From Rhizobium freirei PRF 81 (GTDB taxonomy: Bacteria; Pseudomonadota; Alphaproteobacteria; Rhizobiales; Rhizobiaceae), in contig NZ_AQHN01000056.1 in assembly GCF_000359745.1 (NCBI RefSeq), positions 1-64,000 of the forward strand: a DNA stretch of 64,000 nucleotides. Reading direction: 5' to 3'. The position numbers and the translations under genes are program-made. Under the pieces are notes generated by a model. It searched no databases. It was not told the DNA's origin and saw nothing but the letters and a program-made list of their open reading frames with translations. Shown here in pieces: positions 52,839 through 61,827 of the stretch. The first letter of the stretch is position 1; each line of letters begins with the position of its first letter.

Positions 52839-54407
52839 TCACTTGGCCAGCATTTTCCCCAACATGAAACCGGAACCGGCACCCGTTCCCGCACCCGGCC
52901 ATGTCGAGGCCCCGCACATGAACAGCGATCCCACGGGCGTCTTGTAACGCGAATAGCCGGCAACGGGGCGGAACAGGAAGTTCTGGTCGAGGTGATGGCT
53001 ACCCGAGAGATTGTCGCCGCCGACAAGGTTCGGATTTTCGCGTTCGAGATCGATGGGAGAAAAGACCGAGCGGCCCAATATCTTGCTACGCAAGCCTGGG
53101 GCGTAGCGCTCGATGATATCGAGGACCCGCTCCGCATAGGCATCCTTGATCCCGTCCCAGTCAGCGCCGGTGATTTCGTCTGCGGCATCGCCACGGAATT
53201 GCGCCGGCAGGACGCGCACCTGTATCCAGAGCACATGCTGCCCGGAAGGCGCGCGCGAGGGATCAATGGCTGTGGGCTGGCCCACCACCAGGGCAGGCTC
53301 GACCGGCAGCAAGCCGCCCATCGCCTCGGCATAGACGCGCGACATCATTTCGAGATCCGGCGCGATATGCACATAGGCGAAATTCTGCAGCGCCTTGCCC
53401 GCCGTCCAGTCCGGAAGACCCGACAGCGCCAGATGGATCATCATCGTGCCAGGGCCGGGCCGGAAGCGAGAAACCTTGCCATCGAACTCCTGGCGCGACG
53501 GATCCTGATCGAGAAGCTTGCCGAAGAGGATCTGCGGATGGATGTTGGCAATAACGGCGCGCTTCGCTTCATAGCGGCGTCCATCGGCAAGAACGACGCC
53601 CGTCGCCTTTCCGCCTGCCGTGACGATCTTGTCGACGCGCGTGCCCAGCATCAATTCGCCGCCCTTGCTCTTCAGCACGGCCGCCATCGCCTTGATGATC
53701 GTATCGGCTCCCCCCTTGCCGATCACCATGCCGAAGGCCTGATTGGCCATGGATTCGAGATAAGGAAACAGCGCGCCGCCGGCGACATCGGGCGCAAAAT
53801 CGAGATGCAGCCCCCAGGCGGCCATCATCGTTTTGAGCTTGGTATTCTGGAAGCGGGCGTCGAGAAAATCGCGCGGCGAGGCAAACAGCATGCGCGCCGT
53901 GTCGTAGACCCAGCCGATCCCCTTTTCGCGCCACGCCTTCCAGACGACCTTGGCGGCGGCCATGGAGGGCATGGGCGAGCCGAGCAGACCGAAGATATGC
54001 GGGGCATCCGCGCCAAACTGCGAGAGCATATTGCGCCAGGCGGCAGCATCCTGCGGCGATATATCGGCGATGGCACCCGCAGTCTTCTCCAGATCGGTAC
54101 TGACGCCGAGGTAGGTATTGTCGCGGAAGACGCTGGCGAAGCAATCCGCAGCGGGCCCGAAGCCCAGGCCTTCGGCCAACAGCTCATTCTTGTACTGCGC
54201 AAAGAAGGCGGAGCCTGCGAACATGGAAAGGTTCATGGCGCAAAGATCGTGCCTGAAGCCGGGCAGCGTCACCTCGCGGGTCTTGACTGCACCGCCCGGC
54301 TCAGCATTGCCCTCGATGACGGCAACCTTCCAGCCTTTCGCCGCCAGATGCACCGCCGCCGCCAGGCCATTGTGCCCCGCTCCCACTATGATCGCATCAT
54401 AGCTCAT
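52839..54407 (-). CDS. Phytoene-desaturase-like FAD oxidoreductase, copy 1
   Basis: A 522-residue flavoprotein of the amine-oxidase/phytoene-desaturase fold. The dinucleotide motif is AIIVGAGHNGLAAAVHLAAKGWKVAVIEGNAEPGGAVKTREVTLPG at the N terminus, and the FAD C-terminal motif is GASTWPGAGTGAGSGFMLGKML. It is a paralogue of the protein at 55664-57253, which lies on the other side of the cyclase gene. Members (PYROXD2-like) have unknown substrates. The start MSYDAIIVGAG is the family start. The upstream 395-bp gap is shared with the cyclase gene and holds operator candidates. Confidence 0.9.
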   Translation of the reverse strand: MSYDAIIVGAGHNGLAAAVHLAAKGWKVAVIEGNAEPGGAVKTREVTLPGFRHDLCAMNLSMFAGSAFFAQYKNELLAEGLGFGPAADCFASVFRDNTYLGVSTDLEKTAGAIADISPQDAAAWRNMLSQFGADAPHIFGLLGSPMPSMAAAKVVWKAWREKGIGWVYDTARMLFASPRDFLDARFQNTKLKTMMAAWGLHLDFAPDVAGGALFPYLESMANQAFGMVIGKGGADTIIKAMAAVLKSKGGELMLGTRVDKIVTAGGKATGVVLADGRRYEAKRAVIANIHPQILFGKLLDQDPSRQEFDGKVSRFRPGPGTMMIHLALSGLPDWTAGKALQNFAYVHIAPDLEMMSRVYAEAMGGLLPVEPALVVGQPTAIDPSRAPSGQHVLWIQVRVLPAQFRGDAADEITGADWDGIKDAYAERVLDIIERYAPGLRSKILGRSVFSPIDLERENPNLVGGDNLSGSHHLDQNFLFRPVAGYSRYKTPVGSLFMCGASTWPGAGTGAGSGFMLGKMLAK

Positions 54408-54675
54408 CGTTCGCCCCTCATTCGTCGGTGATTATTATTGTCACATGCATACATCTTGAGCTTTAAGCTTCAAGTATTTATTGGCGCGAATTTCGCCGGT
54501 ATTAGCAACCAGTGCGAGCATATGCCAAAGTTGTTTCTATAATATCCTTTCATTTTCAGCAACTTAATGACTCAGAGGCGACCCCTGCAAACGCGTCAAA
54601 ATTGGACGCCTCCCCCATGCCGGAATGCTTGCAATATCATATATTGTGACATAGGCTCCCCTCATTCCGCCGCCG
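54408..54675. promoter_or_regulatory. Divergent control region with two palindromes
   Basis: The 268 bases before the cyclase leader are AT-rich. CTTGAGCTTTAAGCTTCAAG (54458-54477) is a partial palindrome near the flavoprotein start. CAATAT-CAT-ATATTG (54632-54646) is a perfect 15-bp palindrome placed ahead of the structured leader. Its architecture is the same as that at 61828-61842. MarR binding is inferred. Confidence 0.6.
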
Positions 54676-54755
54676 CGCGGGTCTGGTGCTGAGAGGAAAG
54701 GCACCCCGCGTCTGGCGAAAATGGCTTCACGCTAGATCCCGTTTGAAGACCCGCG
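54676..54755 (+). ncRNA. Structured leader with three-way junction upstream of the cyclase gene
   Basis: P1 pairs CGCGGGTCT (54676-54684) with AGACCCGCG (54747-54755), 9 of 9. Inside it, GGTGC (54685-54689) pairs with GCACC (54701-54705), and TCTGGCG (54711-54717) pairs with CGCTAGA (54730-54736) including one G-U. An alternative joins CGCGG (54676-54680) with CCGCG (54706-54710), directly extending the first inner stem and excluding P1. It ends 47 bases upstream of the ATG. It does not match a riboswitch class I recognise. Confidence 0.5.
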
Positions 54756-54802
54756 AAGCGGCTCTCCGTACGGGCTCCTGCGACAACAAAGGGAACGCTA
54801 TC

Positions 54803-55585
54803 ATGACTGCCAACACACTCGCCAGCCTGGCCACCGCCCTGATTTCGGGCTCCGTCAAGGTCGTCGATCTCACCGCGCCGCTCGGCCCGGATACGCCGGT
54901 GCTCTACCTGCCGCCACAGTTCGGCAAGAACACGCCCAAGGTCAAGGTCCATACGATCTCGGAATACAACCAGGACGGCCCGTTCTGGGCCTGGAACTGG
55001 CTGGAACTCGGCGAGCATACCGGCACTCACTTCGATGCGCCCTGCCACTGGATCACCGGCAAGGACAATCCGAACAACACGACGGATACCATCCCTCCGC
55101 AGAATTTCGTCGCTCCAGTCAACGTCATCGACCGCTCCAAGGAAGCCGCCGCCAATCCCGACTATCTGCTGACGGTCGACAGCATCAAGGAATGGGAAGC
55201 CCAGCATGGCGCGATCGATGCCGGCAGCTGGGTGCTGCTGCGCACCGACTGGTACAAGCGCAACGGCTCGACCGAGGCCTTCCTGAACGCCGATGAAAAC
55301 GGCCCCCATTCTCCCGGCCCGACGGCCGAAGCCATCGAATATCTGCTGAGCAAGGGCATTATCGGCTGGGGTTCGGAAACGATCGGCACCGATGCCGGAT
55401 CCGCCGGCGGCATGAACCCGCCTTTCCCGGCGCACAACCTGATGCACAAGGCCAACCGCTATGGCCTCGCCAGCCTCTCCAATCTCGATCAGCTTCCGGC
55501 CAAGGGCGCGGTGCTGATCGCCGCCCCGCTCAAGTTCGTCAAGGGAACCGGCTCGCCGGTTCGTGCTTTGGCGTTGATTGCATGA
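54803..55585 (+). CDS. Cyclase-family metal hydrolase, isatin-hydrolase-like
   Basis: A 260-residue hydrolase of the cyclase family (kynurenine formamidase/isatin hydrolase fold). The Mn/Zn site is the motif HTGTHFDAPCHW with H72, H76, D78 and H82. The pattern VVDLTAPLGPDTPVLYLPPQFGKN and the C-terminal LMHKANRYGLASLSNLDQLPAKGAVLIAAPLK are close to isatin hydrolases, which open isatin to isatinate. Kynurenine formamidase is the alternative. AAAGGGA precedes the ATG at 54803. The flanking flavoproteins, MarR genes and a 2-oxoacid oxidoreductase operon support a role in aromatic-nitrogen catabolism. Confidence 0.87.
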   Translation: MTANTLASLATALISGSVKVVDLTAPLGPDTPVLYLPPQFGKNTPKVKVHTISEYNQDGPFWAWNWLELGEHTGTHFDAPCHWITGKDNPNNTTDTIPPQNFVAPVNVIDRSKEAAANPDYLLTVDSIKEWEAQHGAIDAGSWVLLRTDWYKRNGSTEAFLNADENGPHSPGPTAEAIEYLLSKGIIGWGSETIGTDAGSAGGMNPPFPAHNLMHKANRYGLASLSNLDQLPAKGAVLIAAPLKFVKGTGSPVRALALIA

Positions 55586-55601
55586 TAGGCTGGAAAAGGT
55601 G

Positions 55602-55633
55602 GGGCCTGCGGGTAATTTAGGCCCCTCCTTTCC
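55602..55633 (+). terminator. Hairpin after the cyclase gene
   Basis: GGAAAAGGTGGGGCCT (55602-55617) pairs with AGGCCCCTCCTTTCC (from 55619) with a bulge, followed by ATTTTAT. It lies 17 bases past the stop and 31 bases before the next start, so it may reduce but not block transcription of the second flavoprotein gene. Confidence 0.6.
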
Positions 55634-55663
55634 ATTTTATCTTGCCTATGAGGGGCACTGGCA

Positions 55664-57253
55664 ATGGGCGATCATGATTACATCATCGTCGGCAGCGGCA
55701 TTAATGCACTTGTCGCTGCCGCGATGCTTGGCAAAAAAGGCCATAAGGTGCTCGTGCTCGAGCGCAACGACCGCATAGGCGGCTGCCTGCGCACCGAGGA
55801 GATCACCGAGCCCGGCTTCATTCACGACGTCATGGCGACGACCATGGTGCTGTTCCTGACCTCGCCGGCCTATGGCGCCATCGGCAAGGATCTGGAGGCG
55901 CGGGGCCTGGAGTTCGCCCATGCCGACCTTCCCACAGGCGCGCTGCGACCCGACGGTTCGCATGTCATCTTTTCCAAGGACAGGCGGCGTAATATCGCTA
56001 CCTTTGACGAATTGTCGCTGGGCGACGGGCAGACCTTCTCTCGCGAGATGGAGGCGCTTGCCGCCGACGCGCCATTCCTGTTTTCCCTGCTCGGCGGTGC
56101 GCTATGGTCGGGATCGACCTTGAAGACCGTTGCAAAGCAGGGCTGGAACCGCGGCCTGCGCAAGCTTGCGGCCTGGTTTGGCGACGCGCTGACGCCGGCG
56201 CGCGGCTATCTCGAAACCAGCTACAAATCCGAGGATATCCGCGCCCTTTGGGCGCCCTGGGTGCTTCATTGCGGGCTTGGACCCGAAAGCGCCTATTCTG
56301 CTGAAATGCTGAAAGTGATCGGCTTCGCGCTCGAGCTCGGCGGTGCGCCGATCGTCAAGGGCGGCGCCGCAAAGTTGCTGACAGCCTTCGAACGGCTGAT
56401 TGGCGACCATGGCGGCGAAATCCGCCTCAATGCCGATGTCGCTGCCATCATCCCAGGCCCCAATCGCCGCGCCGACGGCGTGCGCCTTGCGAGCGGCGAA
56501 ATCTTGAGGGCCAAATCCGGCGTCATCTGCTCGGTGACACCCAACCAGCTTTATGACCGGCTGATGGAAGATTGGCCGGATTCAATGCCGGCCGAGGTCA
56601 AATCCGGCGTTGCCAATTACCGCTATGGCAAGGGCAATATGCAGATCCACTACGCGCTTTCCGAGCCGCCGCGCTGGAAGGCCGACGCCGAACTCGGCAA
56701 GGTCGCGCTGCTGCATCTGACCCCTGGCCTCGACGGCGTGTCGCGTGCCGCCAACGAATGCGAGCGCGGACTATTGCCTGCCGAGCCAACCGTCTGCGTC
56801 GGGCAGCCCGTCGCGCTCGATCCGAGCCGTGCACCGGAAGGAAAATCGATCCTCTGGCTGCAGCTTCCTGAAGCACCGCGCCATATCAAGGGCGATGCCG
56901 CCGGCGAAATCGCAACACCGGAGGACGGCCGCTGGACGGAAGAGGTGCGGGAACGTTATGCCGACCGCGTCGAAGCGCTGCTATCAAGCCATATCGAGAA
57001 CTTCTCGAGCATAAAGCTCGCCCGCCGTGCCTACTCTCCGGGTGATCTGGAAGCCATGAACATGAACCTCGTCGGCGGCGACCCCTATGGCGGCTATTGC
57101 GGCCTCGACCAGTTTTTCATCTGGCGTCCCTTCAAGTCATCTGTTAACCACCGCACCCACATATCAGGCCTGTACCACATCGGCGCTTCGGCGCATCCCG
57201 GTCCAGGCCTTGGCGGAGGCTCCGGCTTCCTGCTCGCATCATCGCTGAAGTAA
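55664..57253 (+). CDS. Phytoene-desaturase-like FAD oxidoreductase, copy 2
   Basis: A 529-residue paralogue of the flavoprotein at 52839-54407. The FAD motif is YIIVGSGINALVAAAMLGKKGHKVLVLERNDRIGGCLRTEEITEPGF and the C-terminal motif is HIGASAHPGPGLGGGSGFLLASSL. Shared blocks include NLVGGDPYGGYCGLDQFF and GQPVALDPSRAPEGKSILWLQL. GAGGGGC precedes the ATG at 55664. It is co-directional with the cyclase gene before and the MarR gene 24 bases after. The two copies may form a heteromer or act on related substrates. Confidence 0.9.
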   Translation: MGDHDYIIVGSGINALVAAAMLGKKGHKVLVLERNDRIGGCLRTEEITEPGFIHDVMATTMVLFLTSPAYGAIGKDLEARGLEFAHADLPTGALRPDGSHVIFSKDRRRNIATFDELSLGDGQTFSREMEALAADAPFLFSLLGGALWSGSTLKTVAKQGWNRGLRKLAAWFGDALTPARGYLETSYKSEDIRALWAPWVLHCGLGPESAYSAEMLKVIGFALELGGAPIVKGGAAKLLTAFERLIGDHGGEIRLNADVAAIIPGPNRRADGVRLASGEILRAKSGVICSVTPNQLYDRLMEDWPDSMPAEVKSGVANYRYGKGNMQIHYALSEPPRWKADAELGKVALLHLTPGLDGVSRAANECERGLLPAEPTVCVGQPVALDPSRAPEGKSILWLQLPEAPRHIKGDAAGEIATPEDGRWTEEVRERYADRVEALLSSHIENFSSIKLARRAYSPGDLEAMNMNLVGGDPYGGYCGLDQFFIWRPFKSSVNHRTHISGLYHIGASAHPGPGLGGGSGFLLASSLK

Positions 57254-57277
57254 CAAGTTTCCTGGGGAGCATCGTCG

Positions 57278-57784
57278 ATGGAGGAACGGTTTTCAGGCAC
57301 CGTTTTAAGGCGCAAGCGGGATGAGAACGCCAAGCGCCCGACCATGGGCGAAATCGGCCTCAATCATTTCGCGCCCTATCTGATGAACCGGCTGATGGCG
57401 CGCTGGAACGCCAATCTTTCGGAAGAGCTGCGCGAATACGACATGACGACCGCGAAGATGCGCGCGCTCGCCGTCCTCAGCGTCTCCTCCAGCGTCACCA
57501 TCAACGAGCTCTCCGTCTTTGCCGTGACCGAACAGTCGACGATGAGCCGCACCTTGGATTCCCTCGAACAGCAGGGTTACATCCGCCGCCAGCCGCGCGT
57601 CGAAGACATGCGCATCCGCGACGTTTCCATCACCGAAGAAGGCCGCGCCGCCTTCGAAAAGGTGTGGCCGACCATGTACGACCTCTTCCTGCAGATGTTC
57701 GACGGCGTCGACGAAGCCGAATACCGCACCTTCATCTCGACCTTGCACAAGGTGCTGCACAATATCAGGAAGCACGAGATCTGA
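57278..57784 (+). CDS. MarR-family regulator 2
   Basis: A 168-residue MarR protein that lies 24 bases after the second flavoprotein stop, so it is probably in the same transcript. The winged helix is at about residues 55-120: TINELSVFAVTEQSTMSRTLDSLEQQGYIRRQPRVEDMRIRDVSITEEGRAAFEKVW. The N-terminal dimerisation helices begin LMNRLMARWNANLSEELREYDMTTAKMRALAVL. It is the best candidate for binding the 15-bp palindromes at 54632 and 61828. Confidence 0.9.
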   Translation: MEERFSGTVLRRKRDENAKRPTMGEIGLNHFAPYLMNRLMARWNANLSEELREYDMTTAKMRALAVLSVSSSVTINELSVFAVTEQSTMSRTLDSLEQQGYIRRQPRVEDMRIRDVSITEEGRAAFEKVWPTMYDLFLQMFDGVDEAEYRTFISTLHKVLHNIRKHEI

Positions 57785-58061
57785 GATGGATCATCCCGCC
57801 ACCGGCGGGCGGGAAAGCAAATTCTTACATTTAGCCGCCGGGCTAAGTGTTAGAATTTGCAAGGGCGGGGGTAGGCAGGGACGCATGAACTTCCGGAACA
57901 AAGACGAACAAGAAACGGACCCCCGCTCTGGCAATTTCAATGATTTAGAAATTGCGATGAGCTTTTGAATGAGTGGCGGCGTCTGTGTCGCAATTGCTAA
58001 GCCAGTGAAATTGCTTTCTCGCCCGCCAAGGGCGAGATAAGGCCCCGCGCTCGCGGCAACC
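57785..58061. repeat. Array of palindromes between MarR 2 and iorB
   Basis: The 277-bp gap is built of hairpins. Arms 57817-57836 and 57841-57860 pair at 18 of 20 positions around a 4-base loop. GCAATTTC (57931-57938) pairs with GAAATTGC (57948-57955), and GCAATTGC (57990-57997) is followed by another GAAATTGC (58007-58014). No small gene is convincing. The convergent genes on both sides may use it as a transcription block. Confidence 0.6.
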
Positions 58062-59621
58062 TCAGAGTGTCCCAACCGTCTTCAGCGCTCCATCAAGCGC
58101 AACGCCTTTCTCGTCTAGCAACGCCGCCTGCCGCAGCCGCCTCATCCATGCGGCTCCATCCTCGCGGTCTCGCAACAGTGGCAAAGCGGACATCACACGA
58201 TCGAACTTCGACAGACCGCGCGCATGCGTATCGGAATAGCCCTTGACGAGACGGCGGTTGCCGAGCACCTCGACCGCAAGATCGTAATTCACCGTCAGCA
58301 GATTGGACGCCGCCGTGAGCCAGGCTTCGCGATGTTCGACTTCACGCGCGTGGCGCAGGGTGCCGCGACGGATGCGCCGCAGCGCCGAGACCATGTAGAG
58401 GCCCAGGAACCAGAATAGCGTGCCGGTCTGAACGCGCCGACCCTTGTTGACGAAGCGATCGAGCCGCGCAAACAGGCGCGGACGGTTCTCGATCCACAGG
58501 CCCATGCCCTTCGGCATCGTGCCGCAGACTTCGTCCATGCGCGGATGCATGTATTCGGTCATGTAGACGATCTGGTCGTCCTTGGCTCCGACCTCCTCGC
58601 GCACCCGCTCGAAACGCGAGCCGCGCACCTTCAGATCGGCAACGCGAATGACGTCGTCATAAGCCATGGCAACGGCGACATATTTCGCAGCCTGCACGGT
58701 GAAGGCGAAATCCTTGTTCGCGCCACCGGCCTTGCGATCCAGCGCATGAAGTGCCGCGACGCGGCTCAGATATTCGTCGGCATAGGCCGGGTCCTGATAG
58801 TCCGTAAGCCGCTTCGCGCCAGCAAAAAGCAGCGGATGTGCTACCTCCGGAAATTCCGCGCGGATGCGGTTGACCAGCCGGTCGAGAGCCGGATGGCCGG
58901 CCGTATCAGGCAGAACGTCGAAGTGCTTCGGCGGCGTCGCGGAGACAGCGTCGCGGGGCTTTTCCTTGACCCTATCGAAGGCCGCGTTGAACGCCTTGAG
59001 GCTTGGCTCGATGCCCTTGCCGCCGGCGCGGATCATCGCCTCGAAAGCCTGCTTTGCGAAAGGAAGCGCGCCGGAACCAGCCAGAGCGCCGAACATGGAA
59101 GCGGAAATGACGCTGCCGTTCCGGACAGCCAGCGTCTCCATGTCGAAGGCGATGGTGCGCTTGGCCGCAAAATCCGTGGCGTCGACCACCACTTCGGGAT
59201 TGCCGATACCATCGCCCGGCTTCTCCTTTTCGCCGACCGCGAAGGAGCGGTGCGTCGAGGCGATCAGCACGGTCTTGTCCGGCGTGACGAGGCCGCGCAG
59301 CACGGAACGGCCGGCTTCCATCAGTTCGGCCGCCATGACGACATCGACATCGCCCGGCGTCGGCATCAACGAGAAGATCGGTGCGTGACCGTCGCGGGCC
59401 GGCAGCATCTCGATATAGTAGATCGTCGCGCCAGTGCGCTGGGCAACGCCGGGCACTGATGTCGTCTGCGCCATCCAGCCTTCGCCTTCGGCAAGGCCGA
59501 CGATCCAGTCGGCCAGCACGCCGCCGCCCTGCCCGCCCATGGCGAGAATGGCAAGCGACAGCGGCTTGTCCGTCGAAAGTCTGTTGGCGCCGAGATCACT
59601 CATGCTCACATGCTCGTTCAT
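58062..59621 (-). CDS. Indolepyruvate:ferredoxin oxidoreductase beta-subunit family, long form
   Basis: A 519-residue protein. The N-terminal 2-oxoacid oxidoreductase gamma domain (about residues 18-210) has AILAMGGQGGGVLADWIVGLAEGEGW and VPGVAQRTGATIYYIEMLPA. The C-terminal 300 residues (DUF6537-like) are absent from the short anaerobic IorB proteins. With the upstream subunit it should decarboxylate a 2-oxoacid to an acyl-CoA, reducing an electron carrier. The start lies 9 bases after the alpha-subunit stop, so the two are one operon. In this context arylglyoxylates such as isatinate are candidate substrates. Confidence 0.9.
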   Translation of the reverse strand: MNEHVSMSDLGANRLSTDKPLSLAILAMGGQGGGVLADWIVGLAEGEGWMAQTTSVPGVAQRTGATIYYIEMLPARDGHAPIFSLMPTPGDVDVVMAAELMEAGRSVLRGLVTPDKTVLIASTHRSFAVGEKEKPGDGIGNPEVVVDATDFAAKRTIAFDMETLAVRNGSVISASMFGALAGSGALPFAKQAFEAMIRAGGKGIEPSLKAFNAAFDRVKEKPRDAVSATPPKHFDVLPDTAGHPALDRLVNRIRAEFPEVAHPLLFAGAKRLTDYQDPAYADEYLSRVAALHALDRKAGGANKDFAFTVQAAKYVAVAMAYDDVIRVADLKVRGSRFERVREEVGAKDDQIVYMTEYMHPRMDEVCGTMPKGMGLWIENRPRLFARLDRFVNKGRRVQTGTLFWFLGLYMVSALRRIRRGTLRHAREVEHREAWLTAASNLLTVNYDLAVEVLGNRRLVKGYSDTHARGLSKFDRVMSALPLLRDREDGAAWMRRLRQAALLDEKGVALDGALKTVGTL

Positions 59622-59630
59622 ATCGCCCTC

Positions 59631-61784
59631 TCAATCTGCGAAGACGATACGGCCGGCGCGGCGGCGCGCCTGCAGCCAGCCGATGACGCCGGAACGCAGG
59701 CCGGCGACGAAGCGATCCCAACCCGTCGGATTGTGAATGATATCGGCACGGTAGAAGGAGGGACAGAGCGCCGCCGCCTCCGAAACCTCGCCGCAATTGC
59801 CGCAGCCGACGCAATTATTGTCGATCGCCGCGACCGGATCGTCCTTCAGCGGGTCGTCGGTATGCTTGACCGACAACGAGGGACAGCCCGAAAGACGGAT
59901 GCAGGCGTGATCGCCGGTGCAGACGTCCTCATCCACGCCGAAGCGCTCCTTGACCATGCGCTTGCCGTCCTTGACCGCCTTGGCGAATTGCGGCTTCACG
60001 CGGCGCTGCTTGTTGAGCATGCATTCCGAGGAGGCGACGATGATCTTCGGCCCCGGCTCCTTCGAGGTCAAAGCCTCGCGCAGCGTGTCGCGCATCTTGC
60101 CGACATCATAGGTCCGGTCGATCTGGCGCACCCAGGTCGCGCCGATGCCCTTGACCGCATTGACGATGGAATTGTTGGTCTTGCGGCGCGGATTGAGCGC
60201 ACGCGAGGACGGTATGTCCTGCCCGCCGGTTGCGGCCGAATAATAGTTGTCGACGATGAGGATGACGCCGTCCTGCTTGTTGAAGACGGCATTGCCGACA
60301 GAGGTCGCCAGCCCGTTGTGCCAGAAGCCGCCATCGCCCATGACCGAGATCGCGCGCTTGTCGGCCGCGACATTGAAGGCCGAGGCGGCAGCCGGCCCGA
60401 GCCCATAACCCATGGTCGTGCTGCCCAGATTGAACGGCGGCAGGATCGAGAACAGGTGACAGCCGATATCGCCGGAGATGTGATGCTGGCCAAGCTCACC
60501 TTCGACCATCTTCATCGCCGCGAAGATCGGCCGCTCGGGACAGCCGATGCAGAAGCCAGGCGGACGTGGCGGCACGACCTCGGCCAGAGCCTTGATCTTC
60601 GGATCGTTGAGGATCGGCGTTGGGTCGGGCAGCGGCGGCTGATTGCCGAGCAGCACGCGCTGGTGAACTTCCAGGAAGTTCTTGATGCCCTTCATCAATA
60701 CGGGCGCGGTATATTCGCCGCCCATTGGAAGGACATCCTTGCCCGCGACCTTGGTCTGGATGTCACGACGGCGCAGGATGGTGTTGAGCGATTGCTCGAT
60801 ATATTCGGGCGCGCCCTCCTCGACCATCAGCACCGCCTTCTTGTTGGCGCAGAACTCGGCCATCTGATCGTCGATCAGCGGATAAGCGACGTTGAGAACG
60901 TAGAGCGGCACGGCGGAATTACCGTAGACATCGGCAAGGCCGAGCTGCTGCAGTGCTCGCATGACGCCATTATACGCGCCGCCAAGCAAGATGATGCCGA
61001 CCTCACCCTCGGAGGGGCCGAAATATTCGTTGAGCTGCCGCTTCTTGATGAAGTCGACCGCCGCGGGCCAGCGCTTCTCCAGCTTCTCCTTCTCGTGCAG
61101 GAAGGATGCCGGCGGCAACACGATACGGTTGACGTCGCGGACAGGCTTTTCCAGCGCCTGCTTCAGCGTATAGACCGGGCGCTTGTTGTCCTTGGCGACA
61201 AACTGACCATGCACATGGCAGCTGCGGATGCCGACCTGCAGCATGACAGGCGTATTGGAAGCCTCGGAAAGTTCGAAACCCTCCTCCACCGCCTGCACGA
61301 TCGACGGCAGGTTCGGGCGCGGATTGAGCAGCCACATCTGCGATTTCATCGCATAGGCATGGCTGCGCTCCTGCATGATCGAGGAACCCTCGCCGTAATC
61401 CTCGCCGATGATGATCAGCGCGCCGCCCGTGACCCCGCCCGAAGACAGATTGGAAAGCGCGTCGGAGGCAACGTTGGTGCCCGCCGTCGATTTCCAGGTG
61501 ACGGCGCCGCGCACCGGATACATGACGGAGGCCGAAAGCATGGCGGCGGCCGCCGCTTCCGAAGCCGATGTCTCGAAATGGACGCCCAGATCTTCCATCA
61601 CGTCCTTGGCGTCGGCCAGCACGTCCATGAGATGGGAAATCGGCGATCCCTGATAGCCGCCGACATAGGATACTCCGGACTGCAGAAGTGCCTTGGTGAT
61701 CGCGAGAATACCCTCGCCGCGGAAGACATCGCCTTCCCCGAGCTTCAGATCCTCGACCTCGCGCGCAAATGATCGCTCGGCCAT
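59631..61784 (-). CDS. Indolepyruvate:ferredoxin oxidoreductase alpha-subunit family (thiamine-diphosphate enzyme)
   Basis: A 717-residue protein. The pyrimidine-binding domain is at the N terminus (about 20-240, SGVSYVGGYQGSPISHLMDVLADAKD). The thiamine-diphosphate domain (about 380-590) carries VMGDGGFWHNGLATSVGNAVFNKQDGVILIVDNYYSAATGGQD. The C-terminal ferredoxin-like segment has one complete cluster motif (NCVGCGNCGEVSEAAALCPSFY) and a degenerate first one (CTGDHACIRLSGC). The operator palindrome CAAAAT-CAT-ATTTTG lies 44 bases upstream of the start. The operon runs into the beta subunit. Confidence 0.92.
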   Translation of the reverse strand: MAERSFAREVEDLKLGEGDVFRGEGILAITKALLQSGVSYVGGYQGSPISHLMDVLADAKDVMEDLGVHFETSASEAAAAAMLSASVMYPVRGAVTWKSTAGTNVASDALSNLSSGGVTGGALIIIGEDYGEGSSIMQERSHAYAMKSQMWLLNPRPNLPSIVQAVEEGFELSEASNTPVMLQVGIRSCHVHGQFVAKDNKRPVYTLKQALEKPVRDVNRIVLPPASFLHEKEKLEKRWPAAVDFIKKRQLNEYFGPSEGEVGIILLGGAYNGVMRALQQLGLADVYGNSAVPLYVLNVAYPLIDDQMAEFCANKKAVLMVEEGAPEYIEQSLNTILRRRDIQTKVAGKDVLPMGGEYTAPVLMKGIKNFLEVHQRVLLGNQPPLPDPTPILNDPKIKALAEVVPPRPPGFCIGCPERPIFAAMKMVEGELGQHHISGDIGCHLFSILPPFNLGSTTMGYGLGPAAASAFNVAADKRAISVMGDGGFWHNGLATSVGNAVFNKQDGVILIVDNYYSAATGGQDIPSSRALNPRRKTNNSIVNAVKGIGATWVRQIDRTYDVGKMRDTLREALTSKEPGPKIIVASSECMLNKQRRVKPQFAKAVKDGKRMVKERFGVDEDVCTGDHACIRLSGCPSLSVKHTDDPLKDDPVAAIDNNCVGCGNCGEVSEAAALCPSFYRADIIHNPTGWDRFVAGLRSGVIGWLQARRRAGRIVFAD

Positions 61785-61827
61785 AGTCGTTACCCCTTTG
61801 CCCCTATGGGCTTCTTTAAATCATTTG

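Noticed and set aside
54676..54755. TPP riboswitch, suggested by TGCTGAGAGG in the cyclase leader
   Set aside because: The second conserved TPP element (CCTGAT with a P4/P5 helix) is missing and the junction geometry differs.
59610..61772. Long plus-strand frame of about 720 codons opposite the 2-oxoacid oxidoreductase alpha subunit
   Set aside because: It mirrors the true gene in the opposite strand. The protein is Arg/His/Asp-rich low-complexity sequence without motifs; the minus-strand gene has full thiamine-enzyme signatures.
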